This document shows, one piece after another, positions 25,776-37,164 of a stretch of 64,000 nucleotides of DNA. A program made the translations under genes and the position numbers. Positions within the stretch are counted from its first letter, which is position 1; every line of letters starts with the position of its first letter. This DNA comes from Adiantum capillus-veneris (lineage: Eukaryota; Streptophyta; Polypodiopsida; Polypodiales; Pteridaceae). The DNA lies in NCBI GenBank assembly GCA_014529385.2, contig CM043957.1:86500881-86564880 (forward strand). The letters run 5' to 3'. The notes under the pieces were generated by a model, which ran no database searches, was not told where the DNA came from, and worked only from the letters and a program-made list of their open reading frames with translations.

Positions 25776-28700
25776 TGTACAACTTAGCTTCAACTTTATA
25801 TTTTGCACAAAAAGGAACTTAGAGCTTGCGGAATCAAGTGACAAGATTTGGTTATAGCATCACTAGCACATTGTCTTAGGGTTATGGGAGCCCTCTCACC
25901 ATCCACCCTCTTACAATGGTAGCCAAATAATAGCCAATGAATCACAAGCAACAAAACAACAACCTTCAATGAAACAAGTCACCTTATGAAGCTGAATGAG
26001 TTTGCCAAGCCAAATTGGAGGAGAAACGTGAGCCTTTGGACATGAATTGCACCCAAAACTACCAATTCATTGATGTTGGGGTAGATACAACAATGGTAGG
26101 AAGAATATCTTCTACTTGCACTCACTCAAACTAGCTCAAGCTTTTCTATGCACCAAAGTGATGGTGTATAGAAAGCTTACTCTCTCTTTACAACCAAGAT
26201 AGAACTGGCGTGTGCTATGCTCAATCTAGTGTGCAATGGTATAGTGATGTCTTTTACAAGGAGGAATGGGTTCTATTTATAGGTTTTAGAAGCCTTGATT
26301 AGGATTAAGCCTAATCAATTTTATTAGGAAAGATCAAGGATTATGAATTTTTATGAATTTCAAATGAGAATGGGGTCTCTCTTTTCTCTTGAGTCACATG
26401 GATGTGGGCTCAAGTAAGAGAATTATTGATGTGGTGAAAGGAGAGAAACTTCCATGGGAGTGAGTGAATTTGGTTTACTTGTGCGGTTGCCTACTCTATA
26501 TGTTGATAGTGTGGGTGCATTTTTACAAGAGAAGTTAGTTGTTAGTGGTAATAATCACTAGAATTGTTAGTGATACATTTACAATGGGTAGGATGAGTTG
26601 ATTTGATGAAGGAAGAGGGGTGAATTAAAAGAGAATCATTGAGATGGTGAAGCTTTGAAGAAGCTTGAACTCACCCTTGTGTAGATTGTGAAAAAAATGA
26701 CCGCTGGTCTTCTTCGCTTCTTTACGCCGCCGCCACGGTTGACCACCACGATGAAAAGAGGATTTGTTAATGAAAAATCTTCAATTTGCAGAAGTTATCA
26801 TGGTTAAGATGCTAAATTTTAGATATTTTTAGGAGAGGTAAATGAAATTGTAACATAGAAGCAATAGAGAGAGACATGGAGAGGGTGTATGTATGTAGAG
26901 GTTCATAAAAGAACTATAGGGATGATAGAAAAGGGTAATGGTGAAGAGGGTGGGAGAAGCCATGGAAATTGAAGGTTTGAGTGAGGGAAGGAGAGAGAGG
27001 GATGTGTAAGAGGGAGTAGGTGTGTGGAAGGATGAGAGAAGACTAAGGGCTACTTGTGAGAAAAGTGAGCAGACTGGGGTCCACTCAAAAAATCATAGCT
27101 CACCGCTGGTAGCTCCAAAAATCATGAAAAAATTTGAGGTGATTATTCAGAGCGTGGGCTACATTTTCTCTTTTGACCACTGCTCCAAATTCGGAGTGGA
27201 GATAGGTGCCAAAATTCTCACCAAAAGCTTGTTTTTTATGCCTGCAAAAGTCTTTTAGTGGCCCCCTCCTTTGTTGAATTTGTACAATGCATCCAAGAGT
27301 GAGCCCCTCCTTTGTCAAATTATAATACAAAGCATCTAAGTTTCCCTTGACCCATGCATGGAGGAGGATTATTGGTGAATAAAGAAATATATACATGGTG
27401 GGACTAGTGTATGGACTATTCATGGACTTTAGCTCAATGAGCACATGGTGTTAGAATAATGAGTAAAAATAAAAATAAAAATATGGAGGAGTTATAGATA
27501 TGGAAAGATATTGGAATCATATGATATGGTCCCTCCTTGAATTATTTTGGGTGAAAGAGGAAAAGATATGCAAGTAAATAATATAATAAACGTAACCAAT
27601 GAGTAGAAATCAATTTTTTGTTTTCACGAGGGTGAGGGTGAAAATGTGGGAGTGATTTGTATAAAGGAAAAATATGAGGTTAGAGTATGTACATATTGGC
27701 AAAAAATATAATTATGGTGTAAGAGGATGAAAGAAGGTGTACATAGGTTTAATAAAACACACACCTAAGTAGAAATATTTAAATAAAATACCAAAATAAT
27801 TATAAAAAATCCCTATATTTAGGCTATATATACAATGAAATATTTACACACAAAGAGGCCATAATATACTTTTATTTTTTTGGCTAAACTAACCCAGTGA
27901 CTAGCTAGCTGAAGGTTTTTAAGAAGATATGGGAAAAGCCCCCTAACTCACACACGTCTATGTACAGTGAAATGATAGGGATAGCCATAGCGTTTGGGTG
28001 AATTTGATAGGGTGGAGTAACTTACTATGGCAATTATGGAGAGCCGAAAAACGGCTATCACTAGGTTCTTATGATGTACATGGGGTTCACAAGATACAAC
28101 TAAGGTTCAAGGATACAACACTATGGCTTATGGCTACTTTCCTATCTCAATAGATGTGTCTGTTTTACGAAATATCATGAAAATGAAGGGAATGTCTACC
28201 TTCATAGCAGTTTGATGCAACATACATATCATGTGGTGGGTCTTCTAGAACACAATGGATCTCTCCATGGCTGCGCCGTGTTGATGTCGATCGAGGAGAG
28301 TTTTCATCTTCTTCTTTATTTTTGTTGTCGCTATCTTTGTACTCATATGCTCGAATGTAAGCTTTTTGTCCTTCTTTGTGGAAGTGGAAGTGCCATCGGT
28401 GTGTGAATCCAAAGTGGGTTTGTGCCGCGGGAAGATGGGCTTGGCCACCAAGGCGAATAGTGTGGAGCCAAGGTGTGAGAACTTGGGAAGGCCCCCGAAA
28501 TTTTATATTCCAGCTCAACAAAAATTAGCATCGATTGCAAGGCCAACCGAGCAGAACGCAAGATTAGCTTGGGCAGCCGGGCAGATCGGGACCTTTTGAC
28601 GAGGGAGCCAGAACAGGAGTGCGCAGGGTCATGGTGCGGCCAAATGGTGAGCAATGATGCAGTGGCTTGTAGGTGGGCGAAGAAGGCAGCGTCTATGTAC

Positions 28701-28842
28701 TGCACGGCCAAACCTGACTCAGACATCAGAAAGCTGTTGGAGGCACTGGATTGGGCGTTAGCTATCACAAGAAGTTTTGGACAAATTCTCACAATATTTC
28801 CCACATTGTGACTTGCCTCAACATCATAAGCTTCTATGAGGG

Positions 28843-28953
28843 AGGCGTTGCATACCTAGCTAGGTACGATTGGGGGCGGATGACCACCGGCCCGATGGGA
28901 GGGCCAGTGGTCCCCCACCCCCAATCATACCTAGCAGGGTATGCGGTGCCTCT
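28843..28953. ncRNA. Strong foldback hairpin, 52-nt arms and 7-nt loop
   Basis: Arms 28843-28894 and 28902-28953 are near-perfect inverted copies around the loop GATGGGA (28895-28901). Counting by eye, 42 of 52 positions are Watson-Crick pairs and four more are G-U pairs in a plus-strand transcript. The arms are GC-rich (GATTGGGGG, GACCAC, GGCCC) against an AT-rich background. It could be a tiny MITE, a microRNA-precursor-like fold or a structured element of the host retrotransposon. No expression evidence exists here. Confidence 0.6.
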
Positions 28954-29599
28954 CGAGCAGAAGCTCATGATGTTATGCATTGTATGAAAAACATTGAGAA
29001 AGACTCCGTTTTCCTACATGAGAAAATTTCTAAATCTTCTTGTGTATAAGAGCAGGCAAATGACGCGATGCTGATGAGATTCAAAAGGGGCAAGTACTCT
29101 TGTCTTGACTCTTCAAAGCTGCAATCTCCAGTCCACACACTCTTGCACAGACACACATACTTTCAATTCGAGAAAGGCACATGCACTAACCCACACACAT
29201 ACACCTCTAGGCAAAGCAATAAGTGGAATATTAATCAAACACAATCTCATAAGAGTTGATGAATTTTGATGCCATTCTCGACGCTTGGGCAAAATGGAGC
29301 ATAGACTGATGTGTTCAAACGCTCGTGAAAATGCTATGCACGCACATACATTGTAATTTTCAATTAGTTCTCTCAAGCAAGGCAATGCAACTCAAAGAAA
29401 ACGGAAAAAATCTTATGCTAATTCACAAATGATCAATCAAGCAAGTCAAAATTAGAAAACAAAACACACAACCTAATACTTGAGCTTAACTAGGCTAGTA
29501 CTAAAGAGTTATGAATCGATTTAGTGCTTGGAGAGAGAGAGCAGTAAATCTAGCTTAGGGATCTAATGGACATAATTAAGAGATACTAACTACTTACAA

Positions 29600-29611
29600 G
29601 CTCTGATACCA
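29600..29611 (-). other. Primer binding site of the LARD-like element
   Basis: TGGTATCAGAGC on the minus strand, two bases from the 5' LTR at 29614; initiator tRNA-Met type. Confidence 0.9.
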
Positions 29612-29613
29612 CT

Positions 29614-29989
29614 TGTAAGGTTTGATTAAGACGAAAAAATATTAGTTGCATTCATGGTAGTGAGAGTTTCATAGTACGCAAACAAATTAGAAAGAGAGCA
29701 CTCAATGAAAATAGACTCGTTTGATTGATTATGATGAAAAGAGCCCAATACAAGCTAAGCAATATGGCCTTATATAGGCTCATAGTGGAAAGGTGGCATT
29801 TAATGCTAGAAAGTGATTTCCATCACATGTGGGAAAAGGGTCAAATATCATGTGGCTATAGTGAATAGTATGTGACTATAAGAAGCATATAATTAGGGAA
29901 TTCTATGTAGTGGGATGCATACATGCACATAATGGTGCATGGTTGATATGCTTGGCTTCAGGGGTTGGTCATGCATCGAGTGTAAGCTA
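29614..29989 (-). repeat. 5' LTR of the LARD-like element, outer end missing
   Basis: Starts TGTAAGGTTTGATTAAG and matches the left LTR up to GTGTAAGCTA. The terminal AACGGCTTACTCCAACA of the partner is replaced by unrelated sequence (TCAAGTGTTTTT). Confidence 0.88.
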
Positions 29990-30870
29990 TCAAGTGTTTT
30001 TAAACAAATTAAACTAAATGTTCTCTAGCCTAATTCTCATTGGTCCACCTCTATGGCCATCCAATCGGCCTATCCCAACACATGGAAGATGAGGGTGATA
30101 AAGTGTTCTCTCTCTCAATGTGCTCTTCATGCCATATCCCTCATTTTAGACACTCTCTTAACTTCAAGGTTTACTTCGGAGAGGAACCTATTACACACAT
30201 TGTTGAGCATACACACCTTCGTACACACAATATTAATAAGCATAAAATTAGCATAATTTTTGGCTTGAAAAGAGGATAAAAGATGTCTCCTCCCACATTC
30301 ACCATTCCCTTAGGTTCTCTCTACCATAAGTTACATAAATTGGGAGGTAAATAATTATTGATGAATATTTGCTGATATAGATAAATGTCAATCTTGATTT
30401 GCCTAATTGCTACAATCCGCCTCTTACGATTCAAAACTAGCACAAGAGACCAAGATTTATGGTGGCCAAATTGTCCTGCTGCCTCTTGTGCTCTTTGTGT
30501 TTGATGTGTGCCTTGTGACTGCACAACCCCCCTGTTAAATTGTTGTCCCGTTCTTACTCGCCTTTTAATCCTTTGTAGGGTTGTCTTTCTTGCGGGTCTC
30601 TTCTTTCTTTTCCTTCTCTTGTGGTGGTGGCCTCTAATGTGTTGCCATTCCACTTGCGCCTCCATTTTGCCCCCATTGATATACGATGTATGGTGCTTGG
30701 GTGACCGTGCAATCCTAACGAGGTTGTTCAACTGTCTCTCTTGTTCTTTCTTGAGCTTCTTTAACTACTACCACATGTCTTTGATCACTTGATAGGAAAT
30801 TTGAAACTCTTCAGCCTTGTTATTTTATGAGCGTGCAATCTCTTATAAAGTCTTTGTGAGTCAAGAATGC
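29990..30870. other. No recognised gene; one basic open frame
   Basis: The minus frame 30731-30321 (136 codons) is Lys/Arg/Gln-rich (HHHKRRKRKKRPARK) and follows a short Glu/Lys helix. It could be a gag remnant, but no zinc knuckle or other motif confirms that. The rest is AT-rich with no signature. Confidence 0.3.
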
Positions 30871-31446
30871 TCACCCATTAGTCTCTTTACATGTTCCAAA
30901 AAAAAGCTTCAAAAAGCAAGCTCAAAATGCTTCTTTGGTATAGATTTCTTCTCAACGATACAATAATCAACCCAACGCAGTAGACCGGATTCTCTACTAC
31001 TGATGGAGCAGCCAGCCAAACCAACTTTCGAGCAATAGTATATGCCTACGGTACAGATGTCCCTGATAAATTATTCCCAATATGTTATAAGATTCACATT
31101 CTTGGAAATCAACACTTTTCCGAACCCAATAAACTGAAGGTATTTGAGGATTTGTTCTTGAGACAAAGACTTTTCTCAGCAAACTTCTTGGCAGCTTATA
31201 AGAGACATTACATGTTGCAAATAGATAGCCTGGAAAGAGTTCTAATGCTACTGCATGAAAAGACGCTAACCTAAACTAGTAGACGCAAGAAATATGAGGA
31301 GCAACCAACGCTACAAATGAGAATTTTAGCTTCTCCATCTTAAAGACCAAACTAAGGTTGTCATAGAATAAATGATAGAAGGTAGATTGAGCTACAGATC
31401 CTTCAATCCTTTTAGCAAGAACGACATTTAACCAAACCCTCCTTTA
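30871..31446. repeat. Direct repeat of about 0.6 kb, copy 1
   Basis: Begins TCACCCATTAG and ends ACCAAACCCTCCTTTA, matching 32591-33188 over its whole length (for example ATTCCCAATATGTTA and GAGACATTACATGTTGC). The two copies lie 1,720 bp apart. It is non-coding and its type is unknown. Confidence 0.88.
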
Positions 31447-31454
31447 ACCAAATC

Positions 31455-32258
31455 CTTCACCGCATCAAAGCAACCCTGTTCATTTGAAGGCATGGGTCTC
31501 TCATCATTATTGCTCCTCACAAAGGGAAAAACTTTTACCAATGTTCACAAAAATCAAGGGTGAAACGTATGTTTCATCACAAAAAATGCGAAATCCTAAC
31601 CATTTCCCACTCTTGCCTTGAAAAAAACATTACAAATTTTAGTGTGTACACCGGCATATTCTTCCAATTTCGATGTGATCCAAGAGTGCTTTAAGTGTGT
31701 CTCTTTTTCTCTTTAATTAGAGAGTGTTTTTGGCAAGCCGTGCTTGACACCATGCCCTCAGTGGTTCATCTTGCCCTCTTATCACGTACCACCATGATGT
31801 ACATGCCTTTGGTGGCTTCATAGACTTCATTGATCCCTATGTCAAGCACTTACGAGTAATTTGATTTTTTTACCAATTTTTGGATATTTGCCCACTTTTT
31901 AAAGGAAGCATGCGACATGCCCTTTAAAAAATACACTAGACTCTCCAATAAGACAAGAAATCTTTCAAATTTGAGGGACAAGGGTGCTCTTCAAAAATCA
32001 ACCCTATTTGCTACGACATAATACTCTGTAATTCATCTCCATTAGCAAGGCTAAATGAAGAATAAATTTGGCCACTGCTTAAATCTATTTTCAAGAAATA
32101 ACTTAAGGGGTTATTTGGAGATTTTGAAAAGCTTACTCTTCCTTTGAAGGATAATGTTTTTTTCGCCTGCTTTCAAAGATATAAGACTCGAAAAAATTGA
32201 ATCTAGAATTTTAGTAGGTGTGTTTCGAGTATCTGCTTCACTATTTCCTTAACATGTC
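31455..32258. repeat. Right arm of the long inverted repeat
   Basis: Reverse complement of 23690-24485, with the same order of landmarks in reverse. It sits between the two copies of the 0.6-kb direct repeat. Confidence 0.85.
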
Positions 32259-32590
32259 CTTTGAAGTTTTTTATTTGACTCTCTAGTTAAAAGAGAAGCT
32301 TCCAAAGAAACATGCTTTAGGGTTTGGGTCGAATGTTTGACATACAAGAATAATAGCACATTTTCCTTTACAACCATTGTACAAGTAATTTCTTTTTACT
32401 CTCATTTATTGCCTTCAAATAGTTGCAGCAATTACTTTCCATTTTCGAACGATGTCTCCTTTATAAATCAATTTGAACCAAGGATTGTATTGTGCTTATC
32501 CTACATTGTTCTATCATGGAGGGCAAGGGGTATATCAAAAGTATGGCCCTTGCCCGAGTATGGGTTAATGTTTTGAAAGTGAGAATCACC

Positions 32591-33188
32591 TCACCCATTA
32601 GCCTATTTACATATTCCAAACAAAAGCTTCAAAAAGCAAGCTCAAAATGCTTCTTTGGTATAGATTTCTTCTCAACGATACAATAATTAACCCTACTAGT
32701 AGACCAGATTCTCTACTAATGATGGAGCAGCCAGCCAAGCCAACTTTCGAGCATTAGTATACGCCTACGGTGCAGATGTTCCTGATAAATTATTCCCAAT
32801 ATGTTAAGATTCACATTCTTGGAAATCAACACTTTTCCGAACCCAATAAAGTGAAGATATTTGATAATTTGTTCTTGAGACAGACTTTTCTCGGGTTGAT
32901 CTGAACATGTTAATTCATAAGAAAACTTCTTGGCAGCTTATAAGAGACATTACATGTTGCAAATAGATAGCCTGGAAACAGTTCTAAGGCTACTGCATCA
33001 AAAGCAGCTAACCTAAACTAGTAGACGCAAGAAATATGAGGAGCGACCAACGCTACAAATGAGAATTTTAGCTTCTCCATCTTAAAGACCAAACTAAGGT
33101 TGTCATAGAATAAATAATAGAAGGTAGATTGAGCTACAGATCCTTCGATCCTTTTAGCAACAAAGACCTTTAACCAAACCCTCCTTTA
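32591..33188. repeat. Direct repeat of about 0.6 kb, copy 2
   Basis: Partner of 30871-31446. It has a small extra insert near 32889-32930 (GGGTTGATCTGAACATG) relative to copy 1. Confidence 0.88.
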
Positions 33189-34084
33189 GCTTCTTTTTTT
33201 CAGTAACTCAAACTAATCAGCTACATGCTTTAGTACCTTTATAACATATTATTAACCTCACTGCAATGGACTACCAACCTCCTACAAATAACAAGGTGAA
33301 GGGCCACGGTGTCATTCTAAAACAATAAGAAAGGACCCATATGAGCCTCTTAAATAAAAGGATCCATTTAAAACCTAAAACATAAAGCAGATGTCAGAGC
33401 TACAATGCTTCATGTGAAAAAGTCAAATGTATGCTCCCTTCTTCACTTAAGAACGCCAAAAGCAAGAAGTAGCGACTAAGAAAAATACAATGTACTACTT
33501 TAAAAGGACTCAAACTAGTACAAGGACTACTTCAAAAAACACAAAACACACAATTATGGTTAGGGGGAAGGATGTACAACATAAGACATAATATTCTTTG
33601 GTTGTCCATGGGCTTAGGGCATAACCCAACATTGGACCACAGACAGAAGTGTAGGCAGTCATGAACAGATGCTTTGGTGTGGAGAACAGTCTGCCTTCCA
33701 CATACATAGCTATATACAAACTCCTTCTGGGAAGTGCGGGAATGCTCTTTTGTTGACTCCGTTGAGCGCCCAAGGATCAGAGTGTGAACCAAGGACCTGC
33801 TGCATGGTGTGTTTTGGATAGATGGCCTCAAATTTTAAGGAAAGTGTCCCTTCTGGCTTCGATCCTTGACACAAAAATAGAAGGAAACTGGGTTCCTCTT
33901 AGAATATGGAAGGTGACTGACCAAGATACCGCTGAGAATATGGGCTCACATACCTGCATACAACAGAATATACGTACAATCAGCGAGGCTTGAAGGTTCG
34001 TTAGTCACAATACAAGTGTGCATACCAACACAGCATAGGCATATATTGGAATAACATGGCGTATGGAGACAAACGCAAGCACTG

Positions 34085-34086
<2 letters not shown>
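33189..34086. other. Non-coding, nothing recognised
   Basis: No motif-bearing frame, RNA or element border is visible before the GA tract at 34087. Confidence 0.35.

Positions 34087-34164
<78 letters not shown>
34087..34164. repeat. (GA)39 microsatellite forming a LINE 3' tail
   Basis: On the minus strand this is the (TC)n tail directly after the 3' end of the LINE fragment 34165-35340. The tail is dinucleotide rather than poly(A). Confidence 0.85.
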
Positions 34165-34167
<3 letters not shown>

Positions 34168-35336
34168 AATGAAATGTAATATTAACGTCTTCAAAAGGCC
34201 AAAATGACCTATGAGACCAAAAGGTTACATGTGGTGAATCTAATTGTAGGTCTGGGTACAAAAAGTACAAAGAACTGAAAAGAAAATAGTGGGTAGGGGT
34301 GGGTTGAAAGCTGATACAAAGGGAAGACAAAGGGTGAGCTGATACAATGGAGCTCTCTGACAGTCGAGGCATCATATACGTATACATCAGTATCCGGAAC
34401 GGCTCCTATGTCGCGCCAGTATGGTATGAATCCTCTGTCGCAATCTCCGTCGATATCGAGAGGGCCCTCTCATCCGTGGGCAACGGGACCGCCCCAACTC
34501 TATCGCCCGATCAAGCAGTATGCTCTGGTACCTCTGGTGTTGTTATGCTGTGGAGGCTGCTTGAACTCCTCTGTCTGTGACTGAAAGAAATCTGTGATCT
34601 TCCGCTGTCGCTGGATCTCTCTCATTGTGCCCCTCTTCAAGAGGTCCTCTCTGTGTTTGCGAATCTCCAGTAAGTATAATCCGAAGTATCTCTGATTCTA
34701 GTATCTCATGACTATAGAAATGGCCCAAAACCCTCTCTGAATAGACAATGAAAGCGGCCTCGTATCTCATAGTATACTGGGCAGTGAAATATGTAATGTA
34801 GCTCTGTCTCTGGCTCTATTTGGCACACCTGACAAATCCTGGACTCAACGGGTACTCTAAATCTGCCTGTCTCGATCTCTAGCTGATGTGAGGATGTGAG
34901 TATCTGACCAATAGCACATCGTATCCTGTGGGATAGATGAGTATCCATGTATCCTGGTCTGATCACAAAACCATCCTCCGTGAGTTGGAGAAGGTGCTCT
35001 CTATAGAAAGTCATCTTCGTACCTAGCTCATGTGTAGGTTGTATCCATGTCCTCTTTGTATCCAACTGAATCAAGTCCTGTCTGATGAGCCTGGTAATCT
35101 CTGCCCTTGTGAGGGGGATGGAGGGTGCATCCAGAGAGTACTGAAATGGAGGTAGCCGGTCAATACTAAAGCCATGTAACTGAAACCAAGATTCCATCTC
35201 TGCATAGCAACATGATCTATCTCCCTGCAATGCCAGTTGTCGCGAAGACTCTAGTGCTAATCGAGCATATCTGTCTCTAGGGAGAGCCCAAGTGCTATGC
35301 ATAAATGAAACTGATCGAGTGAGTGCCTCCACTACC

Positions 35337-35340
<4 letters not shown>
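34165..35340 (-). mobile_element. 5'-truncated LINE, C-terminal RT region and 3' UTR
   Basis: The frame 35338-34712 (208 codons, minus) matches the C-terminal region of the LINE at 60313-63420: VEALTRSVSF, RYARLALESSRQLALQGD, RLIRQDLIQLDTKRTW, SSHQLEIETGRF and the closing knuckle CQVCQIEPETELHYIFHC. A frameshift near 34710-34770 sends the last part into another frame. The 3' UTR has the family's conserved end (34184-34218). The 5' truncation is at 35340, right against a (GA)30 tract, and the 3' end at 34165 is followed by another GA tract, so TC repeats flank both sides. Confidence 0.9.
34712..35338 (-). pseudogene. LINE ORF2 C-terminal fragment
   Basis: Covers the post-RT region and zinc knuckle of the LINE ORF2 protein. 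The endonuclease and the catalytic RT box are absent because of the 5' truncation. The start codon shown by the open frame is only the first codon after the truncation point and has no biological meaning. Confidence 0.88.

Positions 35341-35400
<60 letters not shown>
35341..35400. repeat. (GA)30 microsatellite joining two LINE copies
   Basis: On the minus strand it is the (TC)30 tail of the LINE end at 35401 and at the same time the 5' junction of the truncated LINE at 34165-35340. Confidence 0.9.
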
Positions 35401-35403
<3 letters not shown>

Positions 35404-35480
35404 AATGTTACATTAAGGTCTTTGAAGTTTGAAAGGCAAAAATGACCTATGAGACCAAAAAGTTGCAACAATATCAAATG
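35401..35480 (-). mobile_element. Second LINE 3' end, only the 3' UTR recognisable
   Basis: The segment carries the family's 3'-terminal block (TGACCTATGAGACCAAAAAG near 35442-35461, preceded by TGAAATGTTACATTAAGGTC). It is more diverged than in the other copies. Upstream on the minus strand no coding region of the family is recognisable. Confidence 0.75.
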
Positions 35481-36749
35481 CATAAAAGGAAACATCCTAA
35501 TTGGAAAGGTAATGAAGTTGGTAGGCAAGTAGGATACAATCTCATGTTACAAATTTTAGAATGGGGGTAGGACACACCAATAGGTGGGGCAAAAATGATG
35601 AGTCATCTCATGAACTCTCACATAGGCTGCTGCAACATGTGTGCACGCCGCCTATGCATAGATCTCCAAGGCCTTGGGCACCTCGAACGACCAAGCTGGA
35701 CTATGAGGTCAAATAGATCTCCCGGTGTCATTTGGCATGCCGTTCTAGGACAACAACCTTCCCACCTCTATAAAATGCCAACTTGCCTTCCTTCCTAGCT
35801 ACCACTATCCTTGCCATACATTCCTACATAAGCGCAAGCTGACTTGGTAAAGATCATCTCCTAAAAATATCCCTATGCCCTTACGTGTTTTCCTAAGAGC
35901 AATAAACTCTTTCCTAGCTTCTATTTTTCACAAGCATAGAATAAGAGCTCTAGCCTTTGAGCTTTCCCTCACTTCATTCCCCTTGCCATTTCTCCTCACC
36001 ACTCTCCAAGCAGTTGTGTCCATAGGTTGCTAAATGCCCATGAGCTTGCAAAGCTCTTGCGTGTCATCTTCTATGTTAACCTTTTTCCTTTAGCCCGATT
36101 ATCCTTAGTAAGGATCTTCTGCTTGGACGTTGCTCCTCCTCTAAAGTGGTGTTAATGATCGAAGCCGATGACGAATGCATAAGCTGGCTTTTGCCCTTCT
36201 TAGCTACTTGAATCCATTGGTCTGCTTCCTCTACTTGTTTTTGGGTCTTTTTTTAGCATCTCCACCTTTGTTACGCACACTTTCAAAAGAACACCATTTT
36301 GTATATATGGTGCATATGCACATGTACGTGGATGATGTTATGACATGTTGGCCTTTCTTTTGTGGCCTTCGAACTCTTATTAGAATACATGTGTACATGC
36401 AAGGCAAGTCGCTTAAACTATGCAACCTAGAACGCTAGTTTTATCACTACCTAGTTAGAATTTTATGTGCTATAACTTGTTTACAGGGGACTTTTCAAAA
36501 AGCAAGTAGGGGGTACCCAATCATATTAAATGCAAAAAAATGCGAATCTAACTTGATGCGGCAGCGTGGCGGGAGCTTGCGAAGCCTCTTCGTCCTCACC
36601 GGGTGACGGCAGCCCAAGGAGTGGCGCAGAGGCAAAGGCAGGCAGGTGCAACAAGGCGACGGGCAGAGGAAGCACCACGGAAAAGAGGGGGAAACACTGA
36701 GGCGGAGGCAGATTTTAGTTATTTTTTTATTAAAAGATCGCACACTGGA
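35481..36749. other. Non-coding, no gene recognised
   Basis: No motifs. A moderately GC-rich patch (36540-36700) precedes the SINE-like unit. Confidence 0.3.
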
Positions 36750-36957
36750 GCAGCGTGATGTGCTCGGTGGAGTGGTTATGGGAGCATTACCAAAGTGGAA
36801 GTAAGTGAAGGCGGGGGTTCGAATCCTAGGTCTCGTTTTGCAAGGGTAATGAATCCTGCAAAGGGCATGAAGAGAATCTCGATATGAATTGAATAAAACT
36901 ACGAACCTGCCAGTAGTAGGGGATACCCAAGTAAAGGGTGTGCTTATTATCAAAAAA
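36750..36957 (+). mobile_element. tRNA-headed SINE-like unit
   Basis: An A-box-like segment (TCGGTGGAGTGGTTATGGG, from 36764) is followed 33 bp later by a perfect B-box, GGTTCGAATCC at 36816-36826, the two internal RNA polymerase III promoter elements. The head does not fold as a full tRNA by eye. About 130 bp of unrelated body follow, ending in ATTATCAAAAAA. This head-body-tail layout and total length of about 200 bp is that of plant SINEs. Target duplications were not found. Confidence 0.65.
36816..36826 (+). promoter_or_regulatory. RNA polymerase III B-box
   Basis: GGTTCGAATCC matches the B-box consensus exactly. Confidence 0.75.
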
Positions 36958-37164
36958 TCTCAAACATTTCCAGCTTTCAGCCGTGGAGCTTGGATGGGTT
37001 TCTGCTTCTACGCTTTTGCTTCAACCTTGTCACTACATATCTAGCCTAGTTGGGACATCCCTCTTTTGTCGCAGATTTTGTATATACCTTCATGTGGAAT
37101 CAATACATTAAGTCATGACTTGTGGTGGTTGAGCTGCTTGTACTTGAGCTTCATAAACCCTTAA

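Larger units (their letters stand above)
24647..29989 (-). mobile_element. Non-autonomous LTR retrotransposon (LARD-like)
   Basis: Two direct repeats, 24647-25069 (423 bp) and 29614-29989 (at least 376 bp), enclose about 4.5 kb. On the minus strand the right copy is followed after two bases by TGGTATCAGAGC (29611-29600), and the left copy is preceded by a purine-rich stretch ending GGGGGTGTA, so orientation and LTR identity are clear. No gag, RT, integrase or protease motif is visible in the interior, so it depends on another element's enzymes. The right LTR has lost its outer 17 bp or so and no target duplication can be read. The interior holds a GA microsatellite and a strong hairpin. Confidence 0.88.

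Noticed and set aside
28165-28811. Overlapping open frames of 60-153 codons in the interior of the LARD-like element
   Set aside because: No motif and no similarity to retroelement proteins; frames on both strands overlap in a GC-richer patch.
33946-34387. Open frames with long Leu-Ser repeats opposite the GA tract
   Set aside because: They are translations of the (GA)n/(TC)n microsatellite. The same artefact occurs at 11259-11474, 35295-35528 and 39283-39534.
36757-36830. Possible tRNA gene
   Set aside because: A- and B-boxes are present but no acceptor stem or cloverleaf could be formed by eye, and a non-tRNA body follows. Called SINE-like instead; the same applies at 49234-49287.
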